From the NCBI RefSeq assembly GCF_001758465.1, contig NZ_MJIC01000001.1, positions 1 to 64,000 of the forward strand: a stretch of 64,000 nt of DNA, read 5' to 3'. Below are positions 53,488-62,125 of this stretch, in pieces; position 1 is the first letter of the stretch; each line of letters opens with the position of its first letter. The translations under genes and the position numbers were made by a program. This stretch comes from Marisediminitalea lipolytica (GTDB taxonomy: Bacteria; Pseudomonadota; Gammaproteobacteria; Enterobacterales; Alteromonadaceae). The notes beneath the pieces were generated by a model. It was not told the origin of the DNA. It saw nothing but the letters and a program-made list of their open reading frames with translations, and ran no database searches.

Positions 53488-54141
53488 ATGATTGCGGTTA
53501 GTGAGTTAACGAAAACCTATGCCGGGGCTTCCTCGCCCATTATCGACGGCCTGTCTTTGCAGGTTAAAGCCGGGCAATCGGCGAGTATTCAGGGTGCGTC
53601 AGGCTGTGGTAAATCTACGTTGCTGGCGCTGCTGGCGGGCTTTGAGCAAAGTGACAGCGGCTCCATCAATATCGCTGGGCAGCCTTTGCAAACCCTGACA
53701 ACCAGCCAGGCTGATACCTTTCGCAAAAATCACCTGGGCGTTATTTTTCAGCAGTTTAATTTGCTTGAATGTTTTAACGTGTGGGACAACGTCGCGTTTA
53801 CCGCCCGCTTAAAAGGCAACTATGACAAAGCCCGGCAAACCCTGTTACTGGAAAATCTGGGGCTGGCGCACCATTTTAAGTCGCCGGTTAGCCGACTCTC
53901 CGGTGGTGAGCAACAGCGCGTAGCGATTGCCAGAGCACTTAACCATCAGCCGGAGGTGGTACTGGCTGATGAGCCTACTGGTAACCTGGACGAACAAACC
54001 AGCGACAGTGTGAGCAATTTACTCTTTGCTTATTGTCAGGAGCAGGGGGCGTCGTTGGTGGTGGTAACCCATAGCGGCGATGTGGCCAGCCGGGCGCAAA
54101 TGCAATTTCGTCTTCATCTTGGCCGCTTGCAGGCCGTGTAG
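53488..54141 (+). CDS. ABC transporter ATP-binding protein (LolD/MacB type, AttE-like)
   Basis: 217 residues. Walker A GASGCGKST, signature LSGGEQQRVAIARAL, Walker B VVLADEPTGNLDE. The LolD/MacB subfamily drives mechanotransmission or envelope export with FtsX-type permeases. Followed 9 bases later by such a permease and then by an AttH-like lipocalin, the attEFGH-like arrangement. Cytosolic face of inner membrane. Confidence 0.92.
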   Translation: MIAVSELTKTYAGASSPIIDGLSLQVKAGQSASIQGASGCGKSTLLALLAGFEQSDSGSINIAGQPLQTLTTSQADTFRKNHLGVIFQQFNLLECFNVWDNVAFTARLKGNYDKARQTLLLENLGLAHHFKSPVSRLSGGEQQRVAIARALNHQPEVVLADEPTGNLDEQTSDSVSNLLFAYCQEQGASLVVVTHSGDVASRAQMQFRLHLGRLQAV

Positions 54142-54150
54142 GTATCGCTA

Positions 54151-56433
54151 ATGAGCAGCCTCTATCTGGCTTTGTTAGCCCAGCTGGCAACCTACAAAAA
54201 ACGGCTCTGGGAGCCGCTGTTAATTGTAGTAGCCATTTTTATTGCCAGTGCCGGATTAACCGCGGTCACCCTTATCAATACCGGGGCCTCAGCCCAGCTT
54301 AACCAGTTAGCTATTGGTGATATTACAGTGTCTTTGCAGGTAACGGCAAAATCCGCAAGGTCGTCAGTGACCCGTGCTGACTACGCCGGGCTGCGGCGTC
54401 AGGGTTTTGACTACCTGGTGGCTTACACGATTACGCCAGACGGTGGTATTGCGGTGGATAGTCTGGCGTTACTAAGCAGGCTACCCGCGGCGGGCACGCA
54501 AGGTGACAGCGGCTTAATGTCGTCAGTGGCCCGGCAGGGCTATCAGGACCTTAACCAGTTCTATCAGAACACTGTAACACCCGGCTCTTATGCACTTGCC
54601 GGGCTGGCCATTGTGGCCGAACTGTCTCCACAGTCGTTACAACAATTACAGGCAGCACTGCCTGCTCATTTGCAAATTTTCCCCCTTACTATCAAACCTT
54701 CGGGCTCAAACCTAACCGACAGTTTTAGCCTTAACCTGTGGGCTATGGGGGCGTTGATGCTGTTGGTAAGCGTATTTATTGTGTTTAATGCGCTTAATTT
54801 GTTACTGGCGGCCAGAACGCCGTTGTTGATAAAGCTTCGTCAGCTCGGTATTAGTCAACCGGTTCTGCTGCAAGTGCTGCTGCTAGAAATGTGGGGGCTG
54901 GCGAGTCTGGGGAGCTGCTTTGGCGTGCTGGCGGGAGCGGCTTTAATTACTAAAATCTCGCCAGCGCTAAGCAAGATTTATCAATTTCTGTTGGACGGGC
55001 AGTTTAATCACGGCCAGTTATCACTGTTAACCCTGCTGCTGGTTGCTTTGGGGTTGAGTTTACTGGCAGTGCTGGCAATGGGTGTAATAGTACACAGTCG
55101 CTTGCGACGCTGTCTGGCTAATCGCAGTAATCAGGTTGCGGCTTTTTCGGCGCGCTTCAATCAGCGCTATCGTTTTATTCTGCTCCTTATCATTGGTCTG
55201 GTTATGCTTGCTGCGCCGTTAATAGCCAGCCAGTTACAGGCGCTTTTATACATAGGCGTGGTACTGATAGTGGGCTGCGCTACCGTTATACTGTTTATGC
55301 CCGCGTTACTGCGTTGGCTTGCCGCAAAAATCAGCGCCGTCAGGCCGCTATGGCACTGGAGCGTCCATAATGCGGTGGCTTTATCGCAACGCACCAAACT
55401 GGCGGCCTGTGCCTTTTTTATTGCGCTGACTGCCAATGTGGGTATGAACGTGATGGTCGACAGCTTTCGCGGTGCTACCGAACAGTGGCTGAATCAGCGC
55501 CTGTTTGCACCGGTCTATGTGTATACTGATTTTGCCGGTGATTTGAGTCAGCAGCCTGATGTACCGATACCTTTGCTGGCTCGCTATGGCAAGGACGTGC
55601 GCATAGCTGGTCAGCTAACCGAGCTGCGCAGTTTTCCTGAGGGTGCGCAATTTCAGTCGCGTTTGCTGCTGGATGAAGTAGCCGCTGACGCCTGGAGTGA
55701 GTTTTATGCCCGCCAGGGTGTGTTTATCAATCAGCAACTGGCTAACCGAAAGGCCTTTAGGGTGGGCGACACGCTGGCAATCCCCGGCGAAACTGGCTTA
55801 ACCGAGCGGAAAATAATTGGTATTTATCCTGACTACGGTAATCCCAAAGCTCAGGTTTTGTTACCGGAATCAGCGTTGATAACTAATCATGAACAGGTTT
55901 CGGCCTATGCGGCTTTTGCTAATGTTCAGCAAAAAGAGGCGCTGGGATCCTGGCTTAGTGTGGTTGCGCCCGGTTCCCGGTTGATTGCCAGGGAAGACCT
56001 TATCGAGCAGTCAATGCTGGTGTTTTCGCGCACCTTTATGACCACCGACATGCTTAATCTGGTGACCATGCTGGTGGCGGCGCTGTCATTTTTTGTGTCG
56101 ATAACGTTACTGGTGATGGATATTAAGCCGCAATTATTGTTGTTACGTAGCGTGGGTGTAAGTGCCTGGCGCATTAAGCTGTCGTTGTTTTCTCAGTATT
56201 GTTTTATTGCGGTGAGCTGTGCGTTGCTGGCGTTACCTTTTGCTCTGTTGCTGGCCTGGTTGCTGGTAAATAAAGTCAATCGCTTTGCCTTTCACTGGAC
56301 CTATCCACTGATGCTGGACCCGCTGATAATACTGCAAAGTTTACTGATTGGACTGGGCGTACTTTTAGTGCTGATGGCGTTGCCGCTGGGGCGGCTGGAA
56401 GCCAGGTTTTATTCGCAGCAGGGGGCATTATGA
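54151..56433 (+). CDS. FtsX-family ABC permease (AttF/AttG-like, double-domain)
   Basis: 760 residues with an N-terminal membrane anchor, two FtsX-type helical blocks (about 190-330 and 625-750), and intervening extracytoplasmic domains. One polypeptide thus carries both permease halves. Pairs with the upstream ATPase; stop overlaps the AttH-like start by four bases. Probably extracts or moves a lipid or other envelope substrate rather than importing a nutrient. Confidence 0.88.
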   Translation: MSSLYLALLAQLATYKKRLWEPLLIVVAIFIASAGLTAVTLINTGASAQLNQLAIGDITVSLQVTAKSARSSVTRADYAGLRRQGFDYLVAYTITPDGGIAVDSLALLSRLPAAGTQGDSGLMSSVARQGYQDLNQFYQNTVTPGSYALAGLAIVAELSPQSLQQLQAALPAHLQIFPLTIKPSGSNLTDSFSLNLWAMGALMLLVSVFIVFNALNLLLAARTPLLIKLRQLGISQPVLLQVLLLEMWGLASLGSCFGVLAGAALITKISPALSKIYQFLLDGQFNHGQLSLLTLLLVALGLSLLAVLAMGVIVHSRLRRCLANRSNQVAAFSARFNQRYRFILLLIIGLVMLAAPLIASQLQALLYIGVVLIVGCATVILFMPALLRWLAAKISAVRPLWHWSVHNAVALSQRTKLAACAFFIALTANVGMNVMVDSFRGATEQWLNQRLFAPVYVYTDFAGDLSQQPDVPIPLLARYGKDVRIAGQLTELRSFPEGAQFQSRLLLDEVAADAWSEFYARQGVFINQQLANRKAFRVGDTLAIPGETGLTERKIIGIYPDYGNPKAQVLLPESALITNHEQVSAYAAFANVQQKEALGSWLSVVAPGSRLIAREDLIEQSMLVFSRTFMTTDMLNLVTMLVAALSFFVSITLLVMDIKPQLLLLRSVGVSAWRIKLSLFSQYCFIAVSCALLALPFALLLAWLLVNKVNRFAFHWTYPLMLDPLIILQSLLIGLGVLLVLMALPLGRLEARFYSQQGAL

Positions 56434-57497
56434 ACAGAGCAGGAGTAGTGGCAGGAATAGCGCTTTCGCAAATGACGATGACAGCGATGTCGCAGGATGT
56501 CGGGCGTCAGTCATTGTTTAATGGGCTTAAAGCCGATAACAACGCGCAAGTGAGCGTCGATAATCCGGTGCAACTGCCGCAGGATCATGCGCCCCACGGC
56601 GCGTTTCAGATTGAATGGTGGTATCTCACCTTACTTCTGGAAAACCTTCAGGGAGAGCCCTTCAACTATCAGTTTACCTTGTTTAAATTCGCCCGTCCTG
56701 AAATGCAATCAAATTGGGGCGATGGTTATGTGTGGATGGGGCATTCTTCGCTGCACACAAAACAAGCACACTATTTTAGCGAAAAGTTTGCGCAGCAGGG
56801 CACCGGCGTGGCCGGGTTTGAGGCCTCGCCGCTGCAATTTTTCATGGATAACTGGCAATGGCAGGGCGAGCAGGCTGAGCAATTGTTACCAGCTACTTTA
56901 ACCAGCAGCGCGCAGGAGGCTGATATCAACCTGCATCTTTCGGCCAGTAATCCTTATGTATTGCACGGTGACCAAGGGGTTAGCTTTAAAACGGCAGACG
57001 GCAGGTACCGTTCTTATTATTACAGTCAGCCTTTTATTGAGGCCAGCGGGCAGATAGTCGTAAACGGACTGGAGCATCAGGTTAAAGGCATTGGTTGGTA
57101 CGATCATGAATGGACTTCGCAGTTAGCTGACGAGGAGGCTTTGGGCTGGGACTGGTTTTCGCTGCATTTTGATGACGGGCGTAAGCTAATGGCGTTTACC
57201 ATGCACGTTGATAACGGCGATTCCTATACCACCGGCACTTTGATAGATGCTCAGGGCAAGACCGTAACGTTGGGGCCGGATGAGCTTAATCTGAAAGCAT
57301 TGGAAACCCGGCAGGTGGTAGCGCGGGAGATACCTGTCTCGTGGTCGCTGAGCATACCGTCCTTTGATATCGCTATTACCACAAGCCCATTTAAGGCTGA
57401 GCAGTGGAATGCCAGCCGTTTTGCTTACTATGAAGGGGCGATTAGTTTTACTGGTAGCCACAATGGCAAAGGGTTTATGGAACTCACCGGCTATTAA
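56430..57497 (+). CDS. AttH/CrtC-type lipocalin-fold protein
   Basis: 355 residues, with a probable signal (GVVAGIALSQMTMTAMS) and two lipocalin-like barrels: PHGAFQIEWWYLTLLLEN, WMGHSSLHT, GIGWYDHEWTSQ, LGWDWFSLHFDDGRKLMAF. The family includes AttH of AttEFGH systems and carotenoid hydratase CrtC. Here the ABC genes point to the AttH role, a periplasmic or surface carrier for a lipophilic ligand. Convergent with nasR-like gene, overlapping by four bases. Confidence 0.88.
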   Translation: MNRAGVVAGIALSQMTMTAMSQDVGRQSLFNGLKADNNAQVSVDNPVQLPQDHAPHGAFQIEWWYLTLLLENLQGEPFNYQFTLFKFARPEMQSNWGDGYVWMGHSSLHTKQAHYFSEKFAQQGTGVAGFEASPLQFFMDNWQWQGEQAEQLLPATLTSSAQEADINLHLSASNPYVLHGDQGVSFKTADGRYRSYYYSQPFIEASGQIVVNGLEHQVKGIGWYDHEWTSQLADEEALGWDWFSLHFDDGRKLMAFTMHVDNGDSYTTGTLIDAQGKTVTLGPDELNLKALETRQVVAREIPVSWSLSIPSFDIAITTSPFKAEQWNASRFAYYEGAISFTGSHNGKGFMELTGY

Positions 57498-58777
57498 CCG
57501 ACGCGGCTAACCACCCGTTGAGCCAGCTCCGCCAGACGTATGTTTTGCTCCATTGCTGAGCTTTGTAGTTTGCGATAGGCCTGCTGCTCCGATAATCCGC
57601 CTTGCTGCATAAGTAACAATTTTGCCCGGTCGATGACTTTTTGCTCGTTCAGTGCCTGTTTGGCGGCATTGAGTTCATCGGCCATGTCTTCGATGCGCTG
57701 GGCCTGACCACGGATAAGATCGTAAAAGGATTTATGTGCTGACAAAGCCGAGCCTTCCGGGAGTTTTTCCGACTTTACCTCCGCGCCTTTTAACCCTTTT
57801 ACGGTATTGTCGTAAAGCATGGTAATGGGCGTATCTGCGAGCGGTGGCGCGTTATTTAAGGTGGCGATTAACAGTTCGTGATTACGCAGTTCTTCTTCGG
57901 CCTGTTTGATTCTGAGGCTGGCCTGTTCGGTGAGTCGGTCGGTCAGGTGTGCTTCGATCGATTGCATGGCATCAATGCGCTGAGTAGCAATGTCGTACCA
58001 TATTTCGCTGAGTTCAGCGGAGCACTCGCCACCCGAGGCCAGGGTTTGTATCATCTGGCGCAGGCGAGCAATTTGTGCGGCGATGTCGCTGTTTTGCTGA
58101 TCAAGCCACATGTGTTGCTCTTCGTCGTCGGCAAAGTTGGTAAAGGTTTCAAAACAATGTTGCTGTGATTCAGTTAATGCACTTATCCTGTCACCCAGAT
58201 CCTGATCAAAATGACTTTCGGCAAAACCGATGGCGCCCCATGCACGTTCTTGCCCGGCGTATTCTTTACCCTGCATAAAGTTAAATAAGGCAACCAGTAA
58301 CCGGGTCATTTTAGGATCGCTGGCTACATCGGCCGCTTCAAATACCACATCCAGTAAGCCGGCAATCAAACGACAGTAGGCATTAGTGGATTCCAGCGCA
58401 CTGAGCTTCTGGTCGCTAATTTTATTCCGCAGGTCAGGTAAGTGATCCATACCTTGCAACGCAAAGGTGATACTGCTGAGCAGTCGCATGGACTGGCCGT
58501 TGTCATGCTGGCCTAAATAGAGTGATTTAAGCAGGCTTCGCAGATCCTGTTCTGATTGTTCGCTGGCTGCGACCTGGGACTGCAGCGGCGAACCAAAGCG
58601 CTCACCTTGGGAACTTAAAAATACATTACTCATCCCACGCTCCCGTTGGAGCTGGTGAATCATGTCCTTAACCGCTTTAACCGTTCTGCAGTTAGACGAC
58701 AAATGTTGTAACGCCTGAATTTCCTGATGCTTGGCAGATAACAAGAAACGTTTTGTGATGTCGCTGTGTTTGCTCAT
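57494..58777 (-). CDS. nasR: NasR-type nitrate/nitrite-responsive antiterminator (NIT-ANTAR)
   Basis: From ATG 58777 about 427 residues. N-terminal nitrate-sensing NIT domain (MIHQLQRERGMSNVFLSSQGERFG) of mostly helices, and a C-terminal ANTAR RNA-binding domain (VIDRAKLLLMQQGGLSEQQAYRKLQSSAMEQN). NasR binds nitrate or nitrite and then the leader RNA of nitrite/nitrate assimilation operons, preventing termination. Two such leaders lie just downstream on the plus strand. A longer start at 58909 would add 44 residues without family features. Confidence 0.92.
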   Translation of the reverse strand: MSKHSDITKRFLLSAKHQEIQALQHLSSNCRTVKAVKDMIHQLQRERGMSNVFLSSQGERFGSPLQSQVAASEQSEQDLRSLLKSLYLGQHDNGQSMRLLSSITFALQGMDHLPDLRNKISDQKLSALESTNAYCRLIAGLLDVVFEAADVASDPKMTRLLVALFNFMQGKEYAGQERAWGAIGFAESHFDQDLGDRISALTESQQHCFETFTNFADDEEQHMWLDQQNSDIAAQIARLRQMIQTLASGGECSAELSEIWYDIATQRIDAMQSIEAHLTDRLTEQASLRIKQAEEELRNHELLIATLNNAPPLADTPITMLYDNTVKGLKGAEVKSEKLPEGSALSAHKSFYDLIRGQAQRIEDMADELNAAKQALNEQKVIDRAKLLLMQQGGLSEQQAYRKLQSSAMEQNIRLAELAQRVVSRVG

Positions 58778-58955
58778 CGGACATTCCACTAAAAAGGCTA
58801 CAGTAATATCCGAAAGTATAAGCAATTGTTGTTCCTGATAAATGCTTTTTCCGCACCGCCTGCTTCTGTTTGCTGTATTTCTAGCCGTTTCGTGTTTTTT
58901 AGCATACAAAGTGGGGGAAGTAAGTTAACTAAACAGCGGAAAACCTACATCATAG

Positions 58956-58972
58956 CGCACCGTTATGGTGAA
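58956..58972. promoter_or_regulatory. NtrC-like site upstream of the nirC operon
   Basis: CGCACC-GTTAT-GGTGAA matches the CACC-N5-GGTG core of NtrC sites and lies about 130-147 bases upstream of the predicted sigma-54 start, a usual enhancer distance. Confidence 0.55.
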
Positions 58973-59075
58973 CTTGCTCATCGATAGGGCATTTTATTAT
59001 AGGGCTATAAATATGCCTATTCATTAATTTTTTTATAAGTTATTGATATTTTTGTTTTATTTTTGTTTTTGAAAA

Positions 59076-59092
59076 TTGGCATCGTTCTTGTA
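59076..59092 (+). promoter_or_regulatory. Sigma-54 promoter of the nirC-kinase operon
   Basis: TTGGCATCGTTCTTGTA: GG at 59078-59079, ten bases, then GT at 59090-59091 in place of GC. The 26-base surround TTGAAAATTGGCATCGTTCT... is nearly repeated before nirB. Predicted start near 59103. Confidence 0.7.
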
Positions 59093-59145
59093 TTGTTTTA
59101 ATCAGCAAACCTTAATGGTTTTACAATTGAGATAAAATTCGGATA

Positions 59146-59195
59146 AAGGCGTCCGCTACTTACTTCTAAAGGGGTGAGTGCGGACGCCTTTTTTT
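59146..59195 (+). terminator. Leader terminator (attenuator) of the nirC operon
   Basis: AAGGCGTCCGC (59146-59156) pairs with GCGGACGCCTT (59180-59190), extended inside by ACTTAC/GTGAGT, then a T-run to 59195. It lies in the ~160-base leader before the nirC start. A small upstream hairpin AAACC-TTAAT-GGTTT (59107-59121) could be part of a NasR target. Confidence 0.8.
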
Positions 59196-59260
59196 GTGGC
59201 TTTCGATTGTGAATAGGTGTTTGTGGGTGTGTTCCTGTTTAATTTTTAAGGTGAATAAAA

Positions 59261-60124
59261 ATGGCGTATTTACTTCCTTCTGAGTTTGCAACCAAAATGG
59301 TTGATGCGGGCGAATCAAAGATATACATGTCTACCCGTGACACGTTAGTTCGTGCATTTATGGCTGGTGCTATCCTGGCATTGGCTGCAGTTTTTGCAAT
59401 TACCATTGCAGTAAAAACCGGTGTTTTTCTAATTGGGGCTATTTTATTCCCGGTTGGCTTTTGTATGTTGTATCTGATGGGCTTTGACCTGTTAACCGGA
59501 GTATTTGTTTTAACCCCTTTGGCCTGGTTAGCTAAACGCCCGGGTGTAACACCCAAGCAAATCCTGCGTAACTGGGGCTTAGTGTTTTTAGGTAACTTTG
59601 CCGGAGCGCTATCGGTCGCGTTCATGATGTCTTTTATTTTTACCATGGGTTACAACACTGACGGTGGCGCTATTGCAACTAAGGTGGCTGGTATCGGTGA
59701 AGCTCGTACTTTGGGCTATGCGGAGTATGGTACTGCTGGCTGGTTTACTATCTTTATCCGCGGCATGCTGTGTAACTGGATGGTGTCACTGGGCGTTGTT
59801 GGTGCCATGATCTCTACCCACGTAAGCGGTAAAGTGCTGGCCATGTGGATGCCTATCATGCTGTTCTTCTTCATGGGCTTTGAACACTCTGTAGTTAACA
59901 TGTTCCTGTTCCCATTTGGCCTGATCATGGGTGGTGAGTTCTCGGTAATGGATTATTTCATCTGGAACGAAATCCCAACCGCGCTGGGTAACCTGGTAGG
60001 TGGTTTAGCCTTCACTGGTCTGACACTATACTCTACTCACGTTCGTACCGCTCCTAAGCGTGTACTGCCAACTGGCGGCGCAAACAAAGCGGTTCCGGCG
60101 GCTAAAGTTAACGATAAAGTTTAA
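59261..60124 (+). CDS. nirC: Formate/nitrite transporter family protein (NirC-like)
   Basis: 287 residues with six hydrophobic helices and the FNT signatures (FPVGFCMLYLMGFDLLTG, WMVSLGV near the middle, GFEHSVVNMFLFPFGL). Inner-membrane channel for nitrite or formate; the NasR leader, sigma-54 promoter and downstream nirB favour nitrite uptake for assimilation. Five bases before the kinase-phosphatase gene. Confidence 0.9.
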   Translation: MAYLLPSEFATKMVDAGESKIYMSTRDTLVRAFMAGAILALAAVFAITIAVKTGVFLIGAILFPVGFCMLYLMGFDLLTGVFVLTPLAWLAKRPGVTPKQILRNWGLVFLGNFAGALSVAFMMSFIFTMGYNTDGGAIATKVAGIGEARTLGYAEYGTAGWFTIFIRGMLCNWMVSLGVVGAMISTHVSGKVLAMWMPIMLFFFMGFEHSVVNMFLFPFGLIMGGEFSVMDYFIWNEIPTALGNLVGGLAFTGLTLYSTHVRTAPKRVLPTGGANKAVPAAKVNDKV

Positions 60125-60129
60125 GTTAT

Positions 60130-61860
60130 ATGCCTGAAGTAAGTTGGGGAGCCTTCTCCAGCAAAGGTTTAAAACACATAAATCAGGACTGTCACAGTGT
60201 GACAGTGCCTGATTTTTCGCGTTCTGCGCGCCGAAGTGTTATAGCCGCAGTGGCTGATGGCATCAGCAGTAGTCAGGTGAGTCAATACGCCAGCGAACTG
60301 GCTGTCAATGAGTTTGTTCGCGATTACCTGAATTCCTCTGATGTCTGGTCACCACGGCGGGCCGCTGAGCTGGTATTACGCACCCTCAATACCCGTTTAT
60401 ACATTAAATCCCAACACAGTCCTTACCGTGAGAACCCGGACAAAGGCTATGTGTGTACCTTTAGCGCCGTTATTCTGTGCGGTGATCAGGCTGTGCTGCT
60501 ACATTGCGGAGACAGCAGCATCTATCACATCCGCGAGAACAAAATTACGCTTTGCACCAAAGAGCACAGGCAGGTCGGCGATGGCGGCAAAACCTATCTG
60601 AGTAATGCCCTGGGGATAAAGCCCGAGCTGGATGTGGATGTTTCGGTAATGGGTGTCAGCACGGGTGATACTTTTGTCATAATGACCGATGGGATTGCCG
60701 AAACTGTCAGGCCTGAAGACTGGCAGATGGCGCTGGGCAAATTTTCTGCTGACCTGCACGAATGTTGTGCACACATTGCTGATATGGCGCTCAACGATGG
60801 ATGCAACGATAATCTGACTGTTGCAGTGGTGCAGGTAGATTCCATTTCACCAACTCAATCACCGGCCTATTCAACGGCCGGTTATTTACCTTTTATAACC
60901 AGTACGCTGGCTACCGGAACCGTTATAGATAACTGGGAAATCCTGCGTCAGTTGAGTGCCACCGATCGCAGTATTGTGTATCTGGCCGCGCACATTAAAA
61001 CGCAACAAAAGGCCGTGATAAAAATTCCAGCAGTGTCTATGCAGGATAGTCCAGGCTTTCTTGACGAAATGATCAAGGAAGAGTGGGTTGCCGTCAAAGT
61101 ATCGCATCCGCATTTGCTGGCTGGGTGGCCTGATATAGGCCTGGGCGAATTTAAGCGCACGTCTTTTTATATTGTCATGGACTACAAACCCGGTTGTAGT
61201 TTGCGTCAATGGCGGGATGACAACGGTGCACCATCGCTTGGTCAGTGGCGGGACTGGGCGACACAATTGGTTGGTGCCTTAACAGCACTGCATCGCAAAG
61301 AGATATTGCATCAGGATATTCGCCCTGAAAACGTGCTGATTGATGATAAAGGCAGGCTAACGCTGATTGATTATGGAGCTGCCAGTTTGTCTGGTCATAA
61401 TCTTTCGGCCGCCACTGAGCAATTGCTTATTCCTGGTGATCTGCTGTTTGCTGCCCCGGAGTATTTTGTGGGGTTATGGCCGGATGAACGGTCTGAGCAG
61501 TTTTCTCTCGCCATTCTGCTGTATTACCTGCTGTCTGGCGAATATCCCTATGATGCCGAAGTGGCGAAGAAGCAAAACTACTCAGGTTTACTGAAATTAC
61601 GCTATAAAAGTCTCATTCAGCGCAACATTGCGGTGCCAGTCTGGGTCGATGCGGCATTAAAGCGCGCTTGTCATCCGCTGATAGCCAAACGTTACGAGAG
61701 TCTTTCTGAGTTTTTGTACGATCTGCATCATCCTAATCCGGCCTATTCCGGTACGCTACCGTTTATTGAACGGAACCCGGTCAGAGTATGGCAAGGCATA
61801 TCGGCGGTACTCGCGGTAATGGTGATTGCACTATCAGTGATGCTTTTTGGGCAAGCCTGA
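60130..61860 (+). CDS. PP2C phosphatase - Ser/Thr protein kinase fusion with C-terminal membrane anchor
   Basis: 576 residues. N-terminal PP2C-type phosphatase (~1-240: SSKGLKHINQDCH, ADGISSSQ, HCGDSSIY, MTDGIAE, GCNDNLTVAVV). Then a Hanks-type kinase (~255-540) with Lys in VIKIP (~298), catalytic HQDIRPEN (~393) in place of HRD, and DYG (~413) in place of DFG. One transmembrane helix (GISAVLAVMVIALSVMLFG) ends it, with the enzymes on the cytosolic side. Co-transcribed with nirC, so it probably tunes nitrite or nitrate uptake by phosphorylation. Such fusions occur beside nitrate genes in some proteobacteria; the target is not established here. Confidence 0.88.
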   Translation: MPEVSWGAFSSKGLKHINQDCHSVTVPDFSRSARRSVIAAVADGISSSQVSQYASELAVNEFVRDYLNSSDVWSPRRAAELVLRTLNTRLYIKSQHSPYRENPDKGYVCTFSAVILCGDQAVLLHCGDSSIYHIRENKITLCTKEHRQVGDGGKTYLSNALGIKPELDVDVSVMGVSTGDTFVIMTDGIAETVRPEDWQMALGKFSADLHECCAHIADMALNDGCNDNLTVAVVQVDSISPTQSPAYSTAGYLPFITSTLATGTVIDNWEILRQLSATDRSIVYLAAHIKTQQKAVIKIPAVSMQDSPGFLDEMIKEEWVAVKVSHPHLLAGWPDIGLGEFKRTSFYIVMDYKPGCSLRQWRDDNGAPSLGQWRDWATQLVGALTALHRKEILHQDIRPENVLIDDKGRLTLIDYGAASLSGHNLSAATEQLLIPGDLLFAAPEYFVGLWPDERSEQFSLAILLYYLLSGEYPYDAEVAKKQNYSGLLKLRYKSLIQRNIAVPVWVDAALKRACHPLIAKRYESLSEFLYDLHHPNPAYSGTLPFIERNPVRVWQGISAVLAVMVIALSVMLFGQA

Positions 61861-61879
61861 TGCACCAAAATAAGGAAAT

Positions 61880-61896
61880 TGCATTTTTATGGTGCG
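61880..61896. promoter_or_regulatory. NtrC-like site upstream of nirB
   Basis: TGCATT-TTTAT-GGTGCG, a fair match to the TGCACC-N5-GGTGCA consensus, about 100 bases upstream of the predicted sigma-54 start. An extra TGCACC half-site lies at 61861-61866. Confidence 0.5.
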
Positions 61897-61959
61897 AGAC
61901 GGACTGGGTGTTCAGCTATAACTATTAACTAAGTCTCTGTAATTAAAGAGTATTGAAAG

Positions 61960-61976
61960 TTGGCATCGTTATTGTA
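61960..61976 (+). promoter_or_regulatory. Sigma-54 promoter of nirB
   Basis: TTGGCATCGTTATTGTA: GG at 61962-61963 and GT at 61974-61975, nearly identical to the nirC operon promoter (one base differs in 17). Predicted start near 61987. Confidence 0.7.
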
Positions 61977-62070
61977 TTAACATATCCATCTCGTTGTCTT
62001 AACTCGCAAAGCATATGTAAGTTAAGAGACGACACAAACAGAATAGCTAAAGCTTAAACAGGCAACGAAG

Positions 62071-62103
62071 CCCACAACCAGTAATGGTTGTGGGTTTTTT
62101 TTT
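62071..62103 (+). terminator. Leader terminator (attenuator) of nirB
   Basis: CCCACAACC (62071-62079), loop AGTAAT, GGTTGTGGG (62086-62094), then nine T's, 22 bases before the nirB start. An upstream stem CTTAACT...AGTTAAG (about 61998-62026) in the leader is a candidate NasR target. Confidence 0.85.
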
Positions 62104-62125
62104 GCCTTAAAAAAAGGTAGATGAA

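Noticed and set aside
59107-59121. Hairpin AAACC-TTAAT-GGTTT considered as a canonical ANTAR-target hexaloop
   Set aside because: The loop has five bases and does not show the expected hexaloop pattern; a NasR target is likely in the leader but I could not pin it.
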